64,000 nt of DNA, from positions 372,001-436,000 of the forward strand of contig JHWW01000001.1 of assembly GCA_000621985.1 (NCBI GenBank). Reading direction: 5' to 3'. Each line of letters opens with the position of its first letter. Position 1 is the stretch's first letter. The stretch comes from Lachnospiraceae bacterium V9D3004 (GTDB taxonomy: Bacteria; Bacillota; Clostridia; Lachnospirales; Lachnospiraceae). The translations under genes were made by a program, and so were the position numbers. The notes under the pieces are model-generated. The model searched no databases. It saw only the letters and a program-made list of their open reading frames with translations, and was not told the DNA's origin. Positions 8,832 through 20,400 of this stretch are shown one piece after another.

Positions 8832-8917
8832 GCCCCATGCCCATAAGCAGCGAAGCTGCGGCTGATGAGAAGCAGGTGGAATATGGGTTAAGAGCGTGGG
8901 AGATTGTGAATAGTAAC
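8832..8917 (+). repeat. Dispersed palindromic repeat family A, copy 2, inside the pot operon
   Basis: This copy starts one base after the potB stop codon and ends 42 bp before the potC start. It matches the reverse complement of 2830-2916. The arms CCCATA (8840-8845) and TATGGG (8882-8887) and a GCAGC-GAA-GCTGC hairpin (8848-8860) are visible. It would lie in the potB-potC intercistronic mRNA and could change stability or the relative expression of the downstream genes. Confidence 0.8.
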
Positions 8918-8959
8918 AAGTAACAGGTGCAAAAAAATATTAAAAATAGGGGACAGACT

Positions 8960-9757
8960 ATGAAAAATGTAAGCCGGGCAACATGGATAATTCTTGTCCT
9001 GTTGTTCATATATCTGCCGATCATGCTGCTTGCGGTGTACAGCTTTACAACATCGCCTCAGCTTGGAACGATAAGGGAATTCTCATTGAAGAATTATGTG
9101 ACTTTGTTCGAAACGGCGGAACTTAAGGATATGATCATCGGAACATTTACACTGGCAGTGGGTTCGGCGATGATAGCAACACTTTTTGGCACTACAGGTG
9201 CCATCGGAGCATTTTATTCAAAGAAGCTTCCGAAACTCGCTATCAACAGTATGAATCAGGTGCCGGTAGTCAATGCCGATGTTGTAACGGGATTTTCCAT
9301 ATGTATATTTCTTATAGTAGTACTCAATATGAATAAAGACTCATACATTCCTCTTGTTATCGGGCATGTGCTGCTGTCTTCTCCGTTTGTATATCTGTCG
9401 GTTATACCGAAGCTTAAGCAGATGGATGAGAGTACTTATGAGGCGGCGCTTGATATGGGAGCAACCCCTTTTAAAGCACTTGTTAAGATAGTGATACCAC
9501 AGATAGTTCCCGGAATTCTGTCGGGATTTGTTATGGCTGTAACGCTGTCGCTTGATGATTATTTCATAGCGACATATACGAAGCCTGCAGCTTTCGACAC
9601 CATCAGCACTTATGTGGTCAATGCCACAAGAGGCGCAAGGACGGATATCAAGACGGCGTTGTGGGGCTTGTCAACGGTTATATTCGTATTCGTTGTGATA
9701 CTTGTTGTCGCCATGAATGTGCCCGGGGGCAAGAAGGACAGAGAGGGTGACCGGTAG
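8960..9757 (+). CDS. potC: Spermidine/putrescine ABC transporter permease PotC
   Basis: This is the second permease subunit, 265 residues from ATG-8960, with about six membrane helices and the EAA loop EAALDMGATPFKALVKIVIP typical of PotC. A longer frame opens at GTG-8927, but AGGGGAC lies 5-6 nt upstream of ATG-8960 and the extra residues are Lys/Asn-rich and unlike a PotC N-terminus. The stop TAG abuts the potD ATG with no gap, consistent with coupled translation. Confidence 0.88.
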   Translation: MKNVSRATWIILVLLFIYLPIMLLAVYSFTTSPQLGTIREFSLKNYVTLFETAELKDMIIGTFTLAVGSAMIATLFGTTGAIGAFYSKKLPKLAINSMNQVPVVNADVVTGFSICIFLIVVLNMNKDSYIPLVIGHVLLSSPFVYLSVIPKLKQMDESTYEAALDMGATPFKALVKIVIPQIVPGILSGFVMAVTLSLDDYFIATYTKPAAFDTISTYVVNATRGARTDIKTALWGLSTVIFVFVVILVVAMNVPGGKKDREGDR

Positions 9758-11197
9758 ATGATGATAAATAATTCACGTATAAAATACAAAACATTTAATA
9801 AATTCAGAAAAGCAATCTTTTTCTGCTTCATCCCTATCCTGGCTGCCTGCCTTCTCACATCCTGCGGGTCGGAAATGGGAGATGACACTCTTACCCTTCG
9901 CATCTGCAACTGGGAGGAATACATCGATGAGGGCGACTGGGACGAGGATGAGCTTATCGAGCTTGATAACGGCAGTGAGATAATAGGTGAGAATTCGGTT
10001 ATAGAAGACTTCGAGGACTGGTATTATGACAAATACGGTGTAGAAGTCAATGTTGAGTATTCCTGCTTCGGAACCAATGAGGAATTGTATAATCAGCTCA
10101 CGATCGGTGACAGGTTCGACCTTGTGTGTCCGTCGGATTATATGATAATGAAGCTCATGTCAGAGGATAAGCTTGTGCCGTATTCGGAACAATTCTTTGA
10201 TGCCGAAAATGAGGATAATCATTATGTGAGGGGCGTATCACCGTATATTAAGAAGGTATTTGATGAGAATGAGATAGGCGGTGAACCATGGAGCAAATAT
10301 TCGGCAGGTTACATGTGGGGAACAACGGGAATCGTATATAATCCCGAAGAGATAACAAGCGAACAGGCTTCGGACTGGTCGATATTTGCCGACCCCGAAT
10401 ACAGCAGAAGGATCACGATCAAGGATAATGTGAGGGATTCTTACTTTGCGGCGCTTGCAATATATAAGCGAGAGAAGCTTCTTAGTGAAGAGTTCCGTAA
10501 CCGTGAGGATTATACGAAGGCACTGGCGATTGAGATGAATGACACTTCTGATGAGACTATAAGTGCGGTAGAGGATATATTGCGTGAGATCAAGGGAAAT
10601 GTGTACTCATTTGAATCTGACAGCGGTAAGGCCGACATGGTAAGCGGTAAGGTGCTTGCAAACTATCAGTGGTCGGGTGACGGAGTGTATACGATAGAAC
10701 AGGCAGCAGAAGACGGTGTGGAGTTGTGCTATGATGTCGGCGAACAGTGCAGTAACCTATGGTTTGACGGATGGGTTATGCTGAAAGACGGAATCAGTGA
10801 AGATGCGAGAAAGCAGCAGGTTGCGGAAGCATTTGTCAACTTCATGTCCGAGTCCCGGAATGTTGTGAGAAACATGTATTACATCGGATATACGTCTGTT
10901 ATTGCCGGTGAAGAGGGCGACAGCACCGTATATGATTATATCAGGTACAATTATGAGGCTGAGGAAGAAGATGATCGGGAAGCTTACGACATCTCCTACT
11001 TCTTCCAGGGTGAAGCTGCCGCCGACGGCAGCTTCGTTATCGAAGCCGAAGAAGGTTCCGAACACGGGGCGCTTGGAGCCCAGTATCCGACTCTTGATAC
11101 TATAAGAAAATGTGCCGTAATGAACTACTTTGATGACGAGACCAACGAGAAGATCAACCAGATGTGGATCAATATCAGGTGCTTTAAGGCATTCTGA
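9758..11197 (+). CDS. potD: Polyamine-binding lipoprotein PotD
   Basis: This is the extracellular solute-binding receptor of the transporter, membrane-anchored as a lipoprotein. The N-terminus is basic and hydrophobic and ends in the lipobox LLTSC (Cys36). The mature part shows PotD landmarks: LRICNWEEYID, then IEDFEDWYYDKYGVEV, FDLVCPSDYMI and ANYQWSGDG. At 479 residues it is longer than usual PotD proteins (about 350). Extra acidic stretches follow NWEEYID and occur near residues 390-430. GAGAGGGTGA lies about 6 nt upstream. It is the last gene of the operon, followed by a strong terminator. Confidence 0.9.
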   Translation: MMINNSRIKYKTFNKFRKAIFFCFIPILAACLLTSCGSEMGDDTLTLRICNWEEYIDEGDWDEDELIELDNGSEIIGENSVIEDFEDWYYDKYGVEVNVEYSCFGTNEELYNQLTIGDRFDLVCPSDYMIMKLMSEDKLVPYSEQFFDAENEDNHYVRGVSPYIKKVFDENEIGGEPWSKYSAGYMWGTTGIVYNPEEITSEQASDWSIFADPEYSRRITIKDNVRDSYFAALAIYKREKLLSEEFRNREDYTKALAIEMNDTSDETISAVEDILREIKGNVYSFESDSGKADMVSGKVLANYQWSGDGVYTIEQAAEDGVELCYDVGEQCSNLWFDGWVMLKDGISEDARKQQVAEAFVNFMSESRNVVRNMYYIGYTSVIAGEEGDSTVYDYIRYNYEAEEEDDREAYDISYFFQGEAAADGSFVIEAEEGSEHGALGAQYPTLDTIRKCAVMNYFDDETNEKINQMWINIRCFKAF

Positions 11198-11218
11198 GAT
11201 GCAAAAACGGCATATTAT

Positions 11219-11255
11219 CGACCTGCTCATTTTTACGAAGAGCAGGTCGTTTTTT
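11219..11255 (+). terminator. Intrinsic terminator of the pot operon
   Basis: A 10-bp perfect stem CGACCTGCTC/GAGCAGGTCG with an 11-nt loop is followed by six Ts. Confidence 0.95.
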
Positions 11256-11325
11256 ATAATATAATCTAAAAATATTACACACAATATTAACAAACTATAA
11301 ACTGCTATTAATTTTGAAAAAAATA

Positions 11326-11334
11326 TGGTATAAT
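11326..11334 (+). promoter_or_regulatory. Extended -10 promoter candidate for the giant surface-protein genes
   Basis: TGGTATAAT fits the TGnTATAAT extended -10 pattern. No good -35 is found 17 bp upstream. It is the best candidate in the 254-bp gap between the pot terminator and the GTG at 11452, and would give a leader of roughly 110 nt. Confidence 0.4.
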
Positions 11335-11451
11335 AAATTATGTATATCTTGTTGGAAAATATGGAAATTACTGTAAGATATATTGATGTTTAAAACTGTT
11401 ATTTAATGAACGATAGTAAAAACGTAATCATATGCAAGGGAGGTATTTGAT

Positions 11452-14400
11452 GTGAAAAAACAGACGCTTAAACTCAAGAAAATTCTCGCTGTCCTCTTAT
11501 CGGCGGCGATGATCTTCACGATGGTGCCGCAGGCTTCGGCCACCGTATCGGCTAATGGTGGAGAAGGAGAACAAGGAGAAGGACAGGGAGAACCACAGGG
11601 CGCAGAAGATGATGGTTCTACTTATACGGATCTCGTGTTAGACGAGAATAAAGCAGTGCGTCTTGAAGGAGAGACAGTGAGCAAGTGGTTTAAGTTCACT
11701 CCGGAGACTTCGGGATGGTATGTGCTTACGTCCGAAGGTGATTATGACACCATAGCAAGGATCTATGAGAATCCGGACGGTGATGCGCTTGATGAAGCTG
11801 ACGATTCTGCCGATGACGGATCCAACTTTGCACTTGGTCATGCCCTTAAGGCAGGTAAGACATATTATTACGAGACAGCAATGTTCTATGAGGATATACA
11901 TGGAACTTTCAATGTCAAGCTTACTTTTGATTCAGGTCGCAAGGTTGCCGAGTCCGCCGAGATCAAGTTGTTGCCGAGAACAGTATTCTACAACGACATT
12001 GACAGTTCTTTATCATTTTCGGGTCTTACGCTTGACATGACATGGTTTGACGGTACTACCGAGACAATTAATTACGGTTACGGTAACGGCAGCAAACTGA
12101 CGGTTAAAGCCAATATAAAGAAGTCGAACAATAAGTATGTCAAGGGAACATATCATGCTGACATATATTATAACGGTCAGAAGATCACAGAAGGTTATGA
12201 TATTGAGATCAAAGACAGTTCTGACATAGAAGAGTGGGACGGTTCCGTTAAGGAAGGTGTATTCAGTTCCGGAGATTATTACATATATACTCCGAAAACC
12301 ACCGGTTATTATATGGTGGAGACAATTACTGACAGTACCAGTTCCAATCCGTCATTTGATATGAGGACACTAGATGATGATACAGATGTATACTCAGCAT
12401 ATAATAATAATGCATATATCGGTGATAAGAAGAATATTCATACCGTGTATTATCTCGAGGCAGATACCGAATATTTGTTAAATGTATCCTACAACAGTTA
12501 TTACAGCGGATCTGGTACGTCTTACAGTATATCTATTGCAGATATTAAGTCGAACACCTTGGAGAATGTTAAAGGAGGATATAACTTCATAACCTATACT
12601 CCTTCAAAGAGCGGTTTATATAATTTTAAGGTTAAAGGGTTAGTAGAGAACGGATCATCTTTTTCCTATTCAGTGATCTCATCAAGGATCGCTTCGATGA
12701 ACTCCATATATGCTGTCGATACTCTTGACAGAGTTGTTACACCGATAGACGGCACGGATAACAACATGGTTGAATATGGCAATTCATATAATCTTGAAGC
12801 AGGTAAGGCTTATATGTTCGGAGCTTATGTGTCTGATTCGGATATCACATATTCGATGTCAGTCAGTCAGGATGCCGGTGCAGAGCTTGCGTTGGATGAA
12901 CCGGTAACCGCCACATGTACGGGAAAAGAATCGTTCACGTTCGAGGCTCCCGAAGAAGGTTATTACAGAATGACTCTTAAGAGCAGTTCGGAATATGCGA
13001 GATTTAATCTGACATATTCGGGAAGTACAAGTAATCTAAAGACGGGCAATAGTGAGGTCGGAACTTCATATTGTTATGATAGTTTATTCCGGGCAGATAA
13101 AGGCGCTTCTGTTGTCGTAAAATTATCCGGTGTGAGTACCGGTAGTGAATATACGTTGTCGGTAAAGAAGGTTCCAAGGTGTTCTGCGATCGATATCAAG
13201 ACGCCGCCTACCAAGACTGTGTATAAGAATACTGATTCAGGTTTTGATTATTCGGGACTTGTACTTTCATTCAGTTATGAAGACGGAACAAGTGAGGACG
13301 TTGCTTACAATGAGAATATCGAAACTTATGGTGTTAAGTATGGAGTTGACGATATATATACCGATGGTAACGGTCTTTTGAACCTGGGAGAGAATCAGGT
13401 ATATGTAAGAGCGATATTTACAGCTGCTCCTTTGAAGCTTATGGTCGAGGAAGATTCTGTTGAGGGACTTGATACCATAAGTCTTAATGATACCGTAAAT
13501 ATATCCGGTGGCAGCACAAGGCATATGTATGTATTCACACCGTCTGTGTCGGGTGTCTATAACGTGAACTCGTCTTACACCGGTGTGGTTGATGAACATT
13601 GGAGAGGACTGACAAGGATAAACGGTTATTACGGTTCAAAGAAAGCATATTATATGAAAGCCGGAAACCGGTATGTACTTATAGCAAAAGGAACATATAG
13701 TGATACCTTGTCGGTAACAAAGGAAAATGTTACGGCGCTTGCCTCGGGAAGCAGTTATCAGGTGACGGTTGAAGGAGAAGATGATTACAGATACTTTAGC
13801 TTCACACCGTCGGAGGATGGGGAATATACGATCAATTCCGAAGGAGGCTGCAATACGTATGTAGAAGCTTATTGTAACGGTATATCTGCAGGTGAAGACG
13901 GATACGGCGGAGTGGCCGGTAACTTTAAGATGACTTTGCTTATGCATAAGGGGCAGACATACATATTCTCTGTATGTATTATAGACGAACCTGAAGATGA
14001 GAATATGAGCTTTTCGGTTCATTTTAATAAGAAATCTGTCAGCAATGTTACTGCCATGGAGGCGGGTAATAGCTATTCGTTCACCATGTCGGCTGATGGA
14101 GGTAATGATTACAGGTGGTTTACATATAAGCCTACGGAATCCGGATTGTACAGCTTCAGATACGCTTCCGAGAATATTGATGATCTGAATGTGACATTGT
14201 ATGATGAAGAAGGGAATTATGTTGAGGCTGTCTCGGCCAGAGGAAATTACGTATACACCCGGCTGTCTGCCGGAGAGACATATTATTATTATGTAACTGC
14301 CGGTTTGAGTGATGGAGATACCGGTAACGGCGTTGTTGCTTTCAAGAAAGTTGATATCCAGGCTATGACACCGGGAACATTATATGATGTAACGGTTCCG

Positions 14401-17400
14401 GACAAAGGTTCGGTAGAATGGTTTTCATATACTCCGTCTGAGAATGGATATTACAAGCTCTATTCAACCGGAGATCAGGATACGTATGGAACATTATATA
14501 AGGACGACTTCAATGATGATAATGAGATACAAGGTAAAGATGGCGGCGGATCTGATGGAAATTACGGCTTTTTCCGTTATCTTGAGAAGGACGTTACATA
14601 TTATCTTGAATCAAGATTGTATTATAACACTGATGTCGGAGATTATAAGGTGACATTATCGGCTGTTAATACTACGCCGGTTACTCTCGGCAACAAGAAA
14701 GAGATCACATCTGATGATGATTATGAGGGATATTTCACATTCACTCCTTCTGCGACAGATTATTACTTGTTATCTACCACAAAAGCTCCTAATGAATCTA
14801 CAATGTATATATATGTGTATGACAAGGATAATCTGGGGAACTCTATAGCCTCAGGCAACTATGATTCAACCGGTTACAAGCTGAATGTCATGCTTGAAGC
14901 AGGAAAAGAATATCTGCTTAAGCTGACCAGATATGATGGCGGAAGCTCTACATTCGAGATAAAAAAGGCTGCGGCAGTTACAGACTTTGACGTTGTGGGA
15001 AGCAATAAGAATGATTATTATGAAGGACTCTCTAAATTTAATTATAACGGAATTGTTATTAATGTTGAATATGATGACGGAACTACTGAGGAATTGTATT
15101 ATGGTGTGAACAGTTCCAAGACAGGAGCAAGCTTCAAGATAGCTCCGGTTAATACGACAGAGTCAATGTATAATAAGCTTAAGGTGGGATCACATGATTA
15201 TAAGATAACTTACATGGGTGTGACTAAGAATTATCATATAGACGTTAAGAGCATCTCGTATGTCCCTGCGCTTCAGAATGAAGTTAAGAAACCGGGATAC
15301 GCAGGATATTATGAATATGTATTCTATTCGTATACACCGGAAGAAGACGGAGATTATGTATTCCACACCATATGCAACAGTAACGTATATGTTTCCAGTA
15401 ACATTTACGATGACAAGAATAATTCAGTCGACTGGAGCAGTGGCACCGGTGTTATATATAATGTCGTTCATCTGAAGGCCGGCAGTAAGTATTATTATTG
15501 CTTATATAATTCCGACGAAGATATCCGGCAATCGGATAATCAGGCGATCGAAACTTATGTACGTCCGCTTGGCAGTCTCGGTATCTCGGAAGAGAACAAG
15601 ACAGTGCTTGCTAAAGGAGAATATGTAAGGGCATATAATTATAAAGTTACGGAAGATGGATTCTATGAATTCCATACGGCTACCGATCGCGGAGGCGATC
15701 CCTGTAATGAGGTGAAATTCCAATTATATAACGGTGATTCGATATATTACACGATAGCAGATTTTTCATATACCAGAAGTGATGAGGATGAATATTACGC
15801 ATGTGCAGATCGTATATACTATCTGCAAAAGGGAGTATACAGTATAGTAACTTCACTTTCGGATCCCGAAGCAAAATCAACACTGTCCTGCAAGAAGGTT
15901 GGAACATATGCTGACAATGAGGGTACTACCGATAAGCTTTATCATGCATATGTATTCACTCCTTCGGTTGACGGTTCGTATACGTTCAAGACAGACGTTA
16001 CATCTTCGCAGGCATCTAGATACAATTATGTATATATATATAATACTAACAATTCGATCGGTTCAAGCACTTCGGATTATAAAAAAGATGATAATAATGT
16101 ATATCACAATTATTATAATGCGGGGGCAACTCTTGAGAAGGGAAAACCATATCTTATTACCACAAAATGCAGTTATGATGGCTTACAATACTCAATTAAA
16201 GCCGAGAAGGTCTCCAATGATATGGAGATAGAGCTTGTTAAGAAGCCTAGGCAGATATATTACAGTAAGCTTGATAAGACTAATCTGGATCCGGATGATG
16301 AGCTCGGCAGTGGCTCTAAGATCCATATCACATATTCTGACGGAGAAGAAGAGGATCTCAGTTACGGTTATAGTAGTACGACCGGACAGCAATATACTGT
16401 AAGATTCCCTGAAGATGTTCCGCTTGATGAGAATGGCAAGGTAAGAGCGGGTGAATATGATGCAGTATTGTCATATGCTGATCAGACGATCAAAGTTCCG
16501 ATAAGTGTCAAGGGATTAGGCAAGATGCCAAAAGTCTCTCTTAACGAGAATGGAGTGGGAACATATACCGGTACTGTAGAGAATGAAAACGGTTACGGTT
16601 ATGTGCGATTAATCGCTCCGGTATCAGGTTTCTATAACATTAATCTGTCTGTAGACAGAAGCCAATATTATGATTATATATATTATGGTAATATATATAA
16701 TTCTGCATACAATTCTGTTACTCATAATAACAGCTACGAAACGAAAGATAACAGATACAATGCTAAGACCACGGTATATGTAAAAGCAGGACAGGCACTG
16801 TATATCGAGTATCATAAGGATAAAGCCAGCGCTTCTGATGATGATCAGTTCCGTATTGATGTGGAACTGGATCCCAGTCAGGTTGTTAAGGAACTGACAT
16901 GTGATAAGATTGAGACGGTGACTAAGTTAGGTGACTCTAATTACAGATGGTATGCATTTACTCCGGAAACCGGTGGTGTATATATATTCAATACCGAGAA
17001 TTGCACATATACAGGCAGTATAATGCTGTATGATTCACCGGATGCTTCAAGTTATATTACTTTTAACGGTAGTTATTACAACGGTAATGACTACAAGTTG
17101 TCATATGAATTGAAAGCAGGAAAGACGTATTATTATAAGGTCTTTATAGGTTCATTGGCGGATTATCAGGTAGTAATAGTAAAACAACAGAGTTCTGCAA
17201 GTAAACTTGAGCTTCTTACAGAGGGAGACATATATGCCACAAACTCTAAAGGCAGGCTTGAAAACAGCTTCTCGAACATTAAGTTCAGGGCTACTTATGC
17301 AGACGGTTCAACGGAAGATATAACCTATGGATATAACGGAACCTCAGAAAAGTATTATTCAAGACAGAATAAGACTATGTCATATTCTGCAGAATTCAAT

Positions 17401-20400
17401 TACGATAATGAGGGAATAACTGTGCAGGATGGTGTATATGATGTAAAATTCAAATACATGAATGCGGAATGTACAGTCAGTGTCCATATACAGAATATTG
17501 AATCTATTGCAAGCACCAACGGAAGTTTCACGGTTGACGTTGCAGGTGCCAGGGCTGCATTCTATAAACTTACGCCGGATAAGAACGGATACTACAGCAT
17601 CAAGGCTTCGTCATCCTACACTCCGGGAGTATATCTGTATAATGACGTTATGGTAAGTATAGACAGCGAGTTGAGTGACAGTTATTCCGAAGATAATACA
17701 TATACCAATGTCAGGGTATATAAGCTTGAAAAAGATAAGACTTATTATCTGAGGCTTGCCAATCCTACATCTTCGGAGATGGAGATCACGTGTGACATCA
17801 GGCCGCTTTCGATGCCGACGGGAATAGAAGTGATGCATGATTCCGAATATTCTTATCCGCAGAGAGAATATTATCGTGGAATCGATTCGACTCTTGATAT
17901 TGAAGGACTGACTGTCAAAGCCATATACGAGAATGGCACAAGTGAAGTCTTTGACGCCGGCAAAGGAAGTACTGCTACGGGAATCAAGCCTGTTATAAGT
18001 ATCGGTTCGGCCGAACCGGGATTTCTGAAGTTATCCGGTACAGGAGAAAAGACTGTCAAGATCAGCTACATGGGTAAGGATACTTCCTATACTATTAATA
18101 TAAAAGATGTTAGCGAAATACCTGCTATAGATGCAGGTTCAAACCAAAAAACTCAGCATTATGAGAAGATATACAGGAAGTTTACTGCTCCCGAAACCGG
18201 ATTCTACATTCTTGCTATGACAACAAAAGACTCGCTTGCAAAAACTTATATAGATACGATAGTTGACGGGAGATCAGGAAAAGTAAACACATATTCAAAG
18301 TCCACGGATGATGAGAAGATATTATATCTTACAAAGGATGAAACCTGTTATATCCGCTCTAATATCAGAGATCTGAATGAAAAGGATTGTCTTGGTTCAT
18401 TTGCTTATGCTCTGACTGAGATTGATGAACTGAAGGATGATGTTATTCAGGGTGATATAACAGATGCAGGTGACTTCAATCTGTATCAGCTTACGGTACC
18501 TGAGACCGGATATTATCAGATCAACATGGCGGCTGATAATACGGCAACAGCATTGCTTTCGTTATACAACACATCATTTAACCCGGTTGCAATGAATAAG
18601 AATCCGGGTCTTAAGAAGAACGCGTATATCGTTAAGCTTATGGAAGATACCGCATATATGCTTGCTGCAGACAGTTCGACAGATGAGAATAATTATGCTT
18701 TAAGCATTATAGGTAAGCCTGAGATAGAGGGCATAAGTATAGTTGTAGAACCGGATAAGTCAGTATATTACTCGCAGTTTGAGACAACCGTGAACCTAGA
18801 GGGACTGGTATACGAGATCGAATATTCAGATGGAACCAAAGAGAGAGTTAATTACAGTGACAAGAGTTCATGGGGACTTAATGCTTCAATTGACACATCA
18901 CTTATCGGAAAGGATGATTCAGGTCATTTTCTTGCAGGAGAACAGACTGTAGGAATTACATATCAGGGTAAGAATGCGCAGTTTAAAATCAATGTAAAGG
19001 ACTTCTCTGTTGATGATGCGAAGACTATAACCGCTGAGACATTCACTGATGTAACTCTTAAGGCAGGAGAATCCGAATTCTTCAGATTCACGGCAGCAGG
19101 AAGTGTTCCTTATACATTCTATTCCAAGGGTGAGTCGGGAACTGCAGGATATATATACGGTTCGGATCTGGATCTTGTTGATTACAATATAGGATCAGGT
19201 AACAATAACTTCAGAATCAACAAGGTACTTGAAGCAGGTAAGACTTATATCCTTCGTGTAAGAGGTTCTTCATCGAAGGAGAATATAACAACTAAGGTAA
19301 AATTACATGATACGACCGCATCGACTGAAGTAACGGGTGTTAAGGTATCACCTGAGACAGTATATCTGAGATCCGGTGAGACTGCTTCATTATCTGCACT
19401 TATATCTCCGGAAGATGCTACCAATAAGAAAGTAAGCTACATTTCCGATAATGAGAAGGTTGCAACTGTCAATGCTTCCGGTATTGTATCTCCGGTAGCT
19501 GATGGAAAGACATTTGTAACGGTAACGACTCTGGATGGAAGTTATACGGATAGAGCTGATGTAATTGTAGATAATACCATACCGGTTCTTAAGGATATGT
19601 ATCCTGAGGATAATGATATACTCGGACCGGCGATAAATGAGATCAGATTCTTATCAACAGACAATATCGGTGTTGATCACGTTGAGGTCCAGTACCAAAA
19701 GAGTGGTAATGGTACATGGACTACGGTATCATCTGATGTGAACAAAGAACTGCTTACAAGCGCGGTCAATACAGTGGTTCTTCCTGTAGATAAGACTCAT
19801 TTCACACATAATGATGCTATAGTGGTTAAGGCTGCGGCGGTTGATAAGACAGGTAATAAGAGCTCAGAGGTAACACTTAATTACACTATCGATCTTGAAG
19901 CACCGACAGTAAGCGGTGTGACTGCATCACTTAAGACACTTGATGCATCAGATCCCGATAAGGCAAGACCTGCTGTGGAGATTAAGTGGACCGGCGGCAA
20001 AGAAGATGATATTGCATATTATTCCGTATATCGTAAGGTATCCGGCAAATCAGACGATACGTATGAATTCGTTGACAATGTCAAAGGATATTCCGATACG
20101 GCTGATTACACCTATACGGATACTTCTGTAGAGAATAAGAATGTAACGTATGTATATAAGGTAACTGCAACAGATATCCGCGGTAACGTATCTGAGGGAA
20201 CAGTTATGAACGGAGGATCCTCAGGTATAGTGGTAACAAGAGTTAACAATGCACCGGTTATCGTACTTGACTGTGCGTCGACTATGGTATCCGGCAGAGA
20301 ATATGAGTTCGATCTGTCAGGATCATATGATGATGACGGTATAAGCTCATGGACTATCGATTATGGTGACGGAACGACTCCTGTATTACAGAATTCTGAC

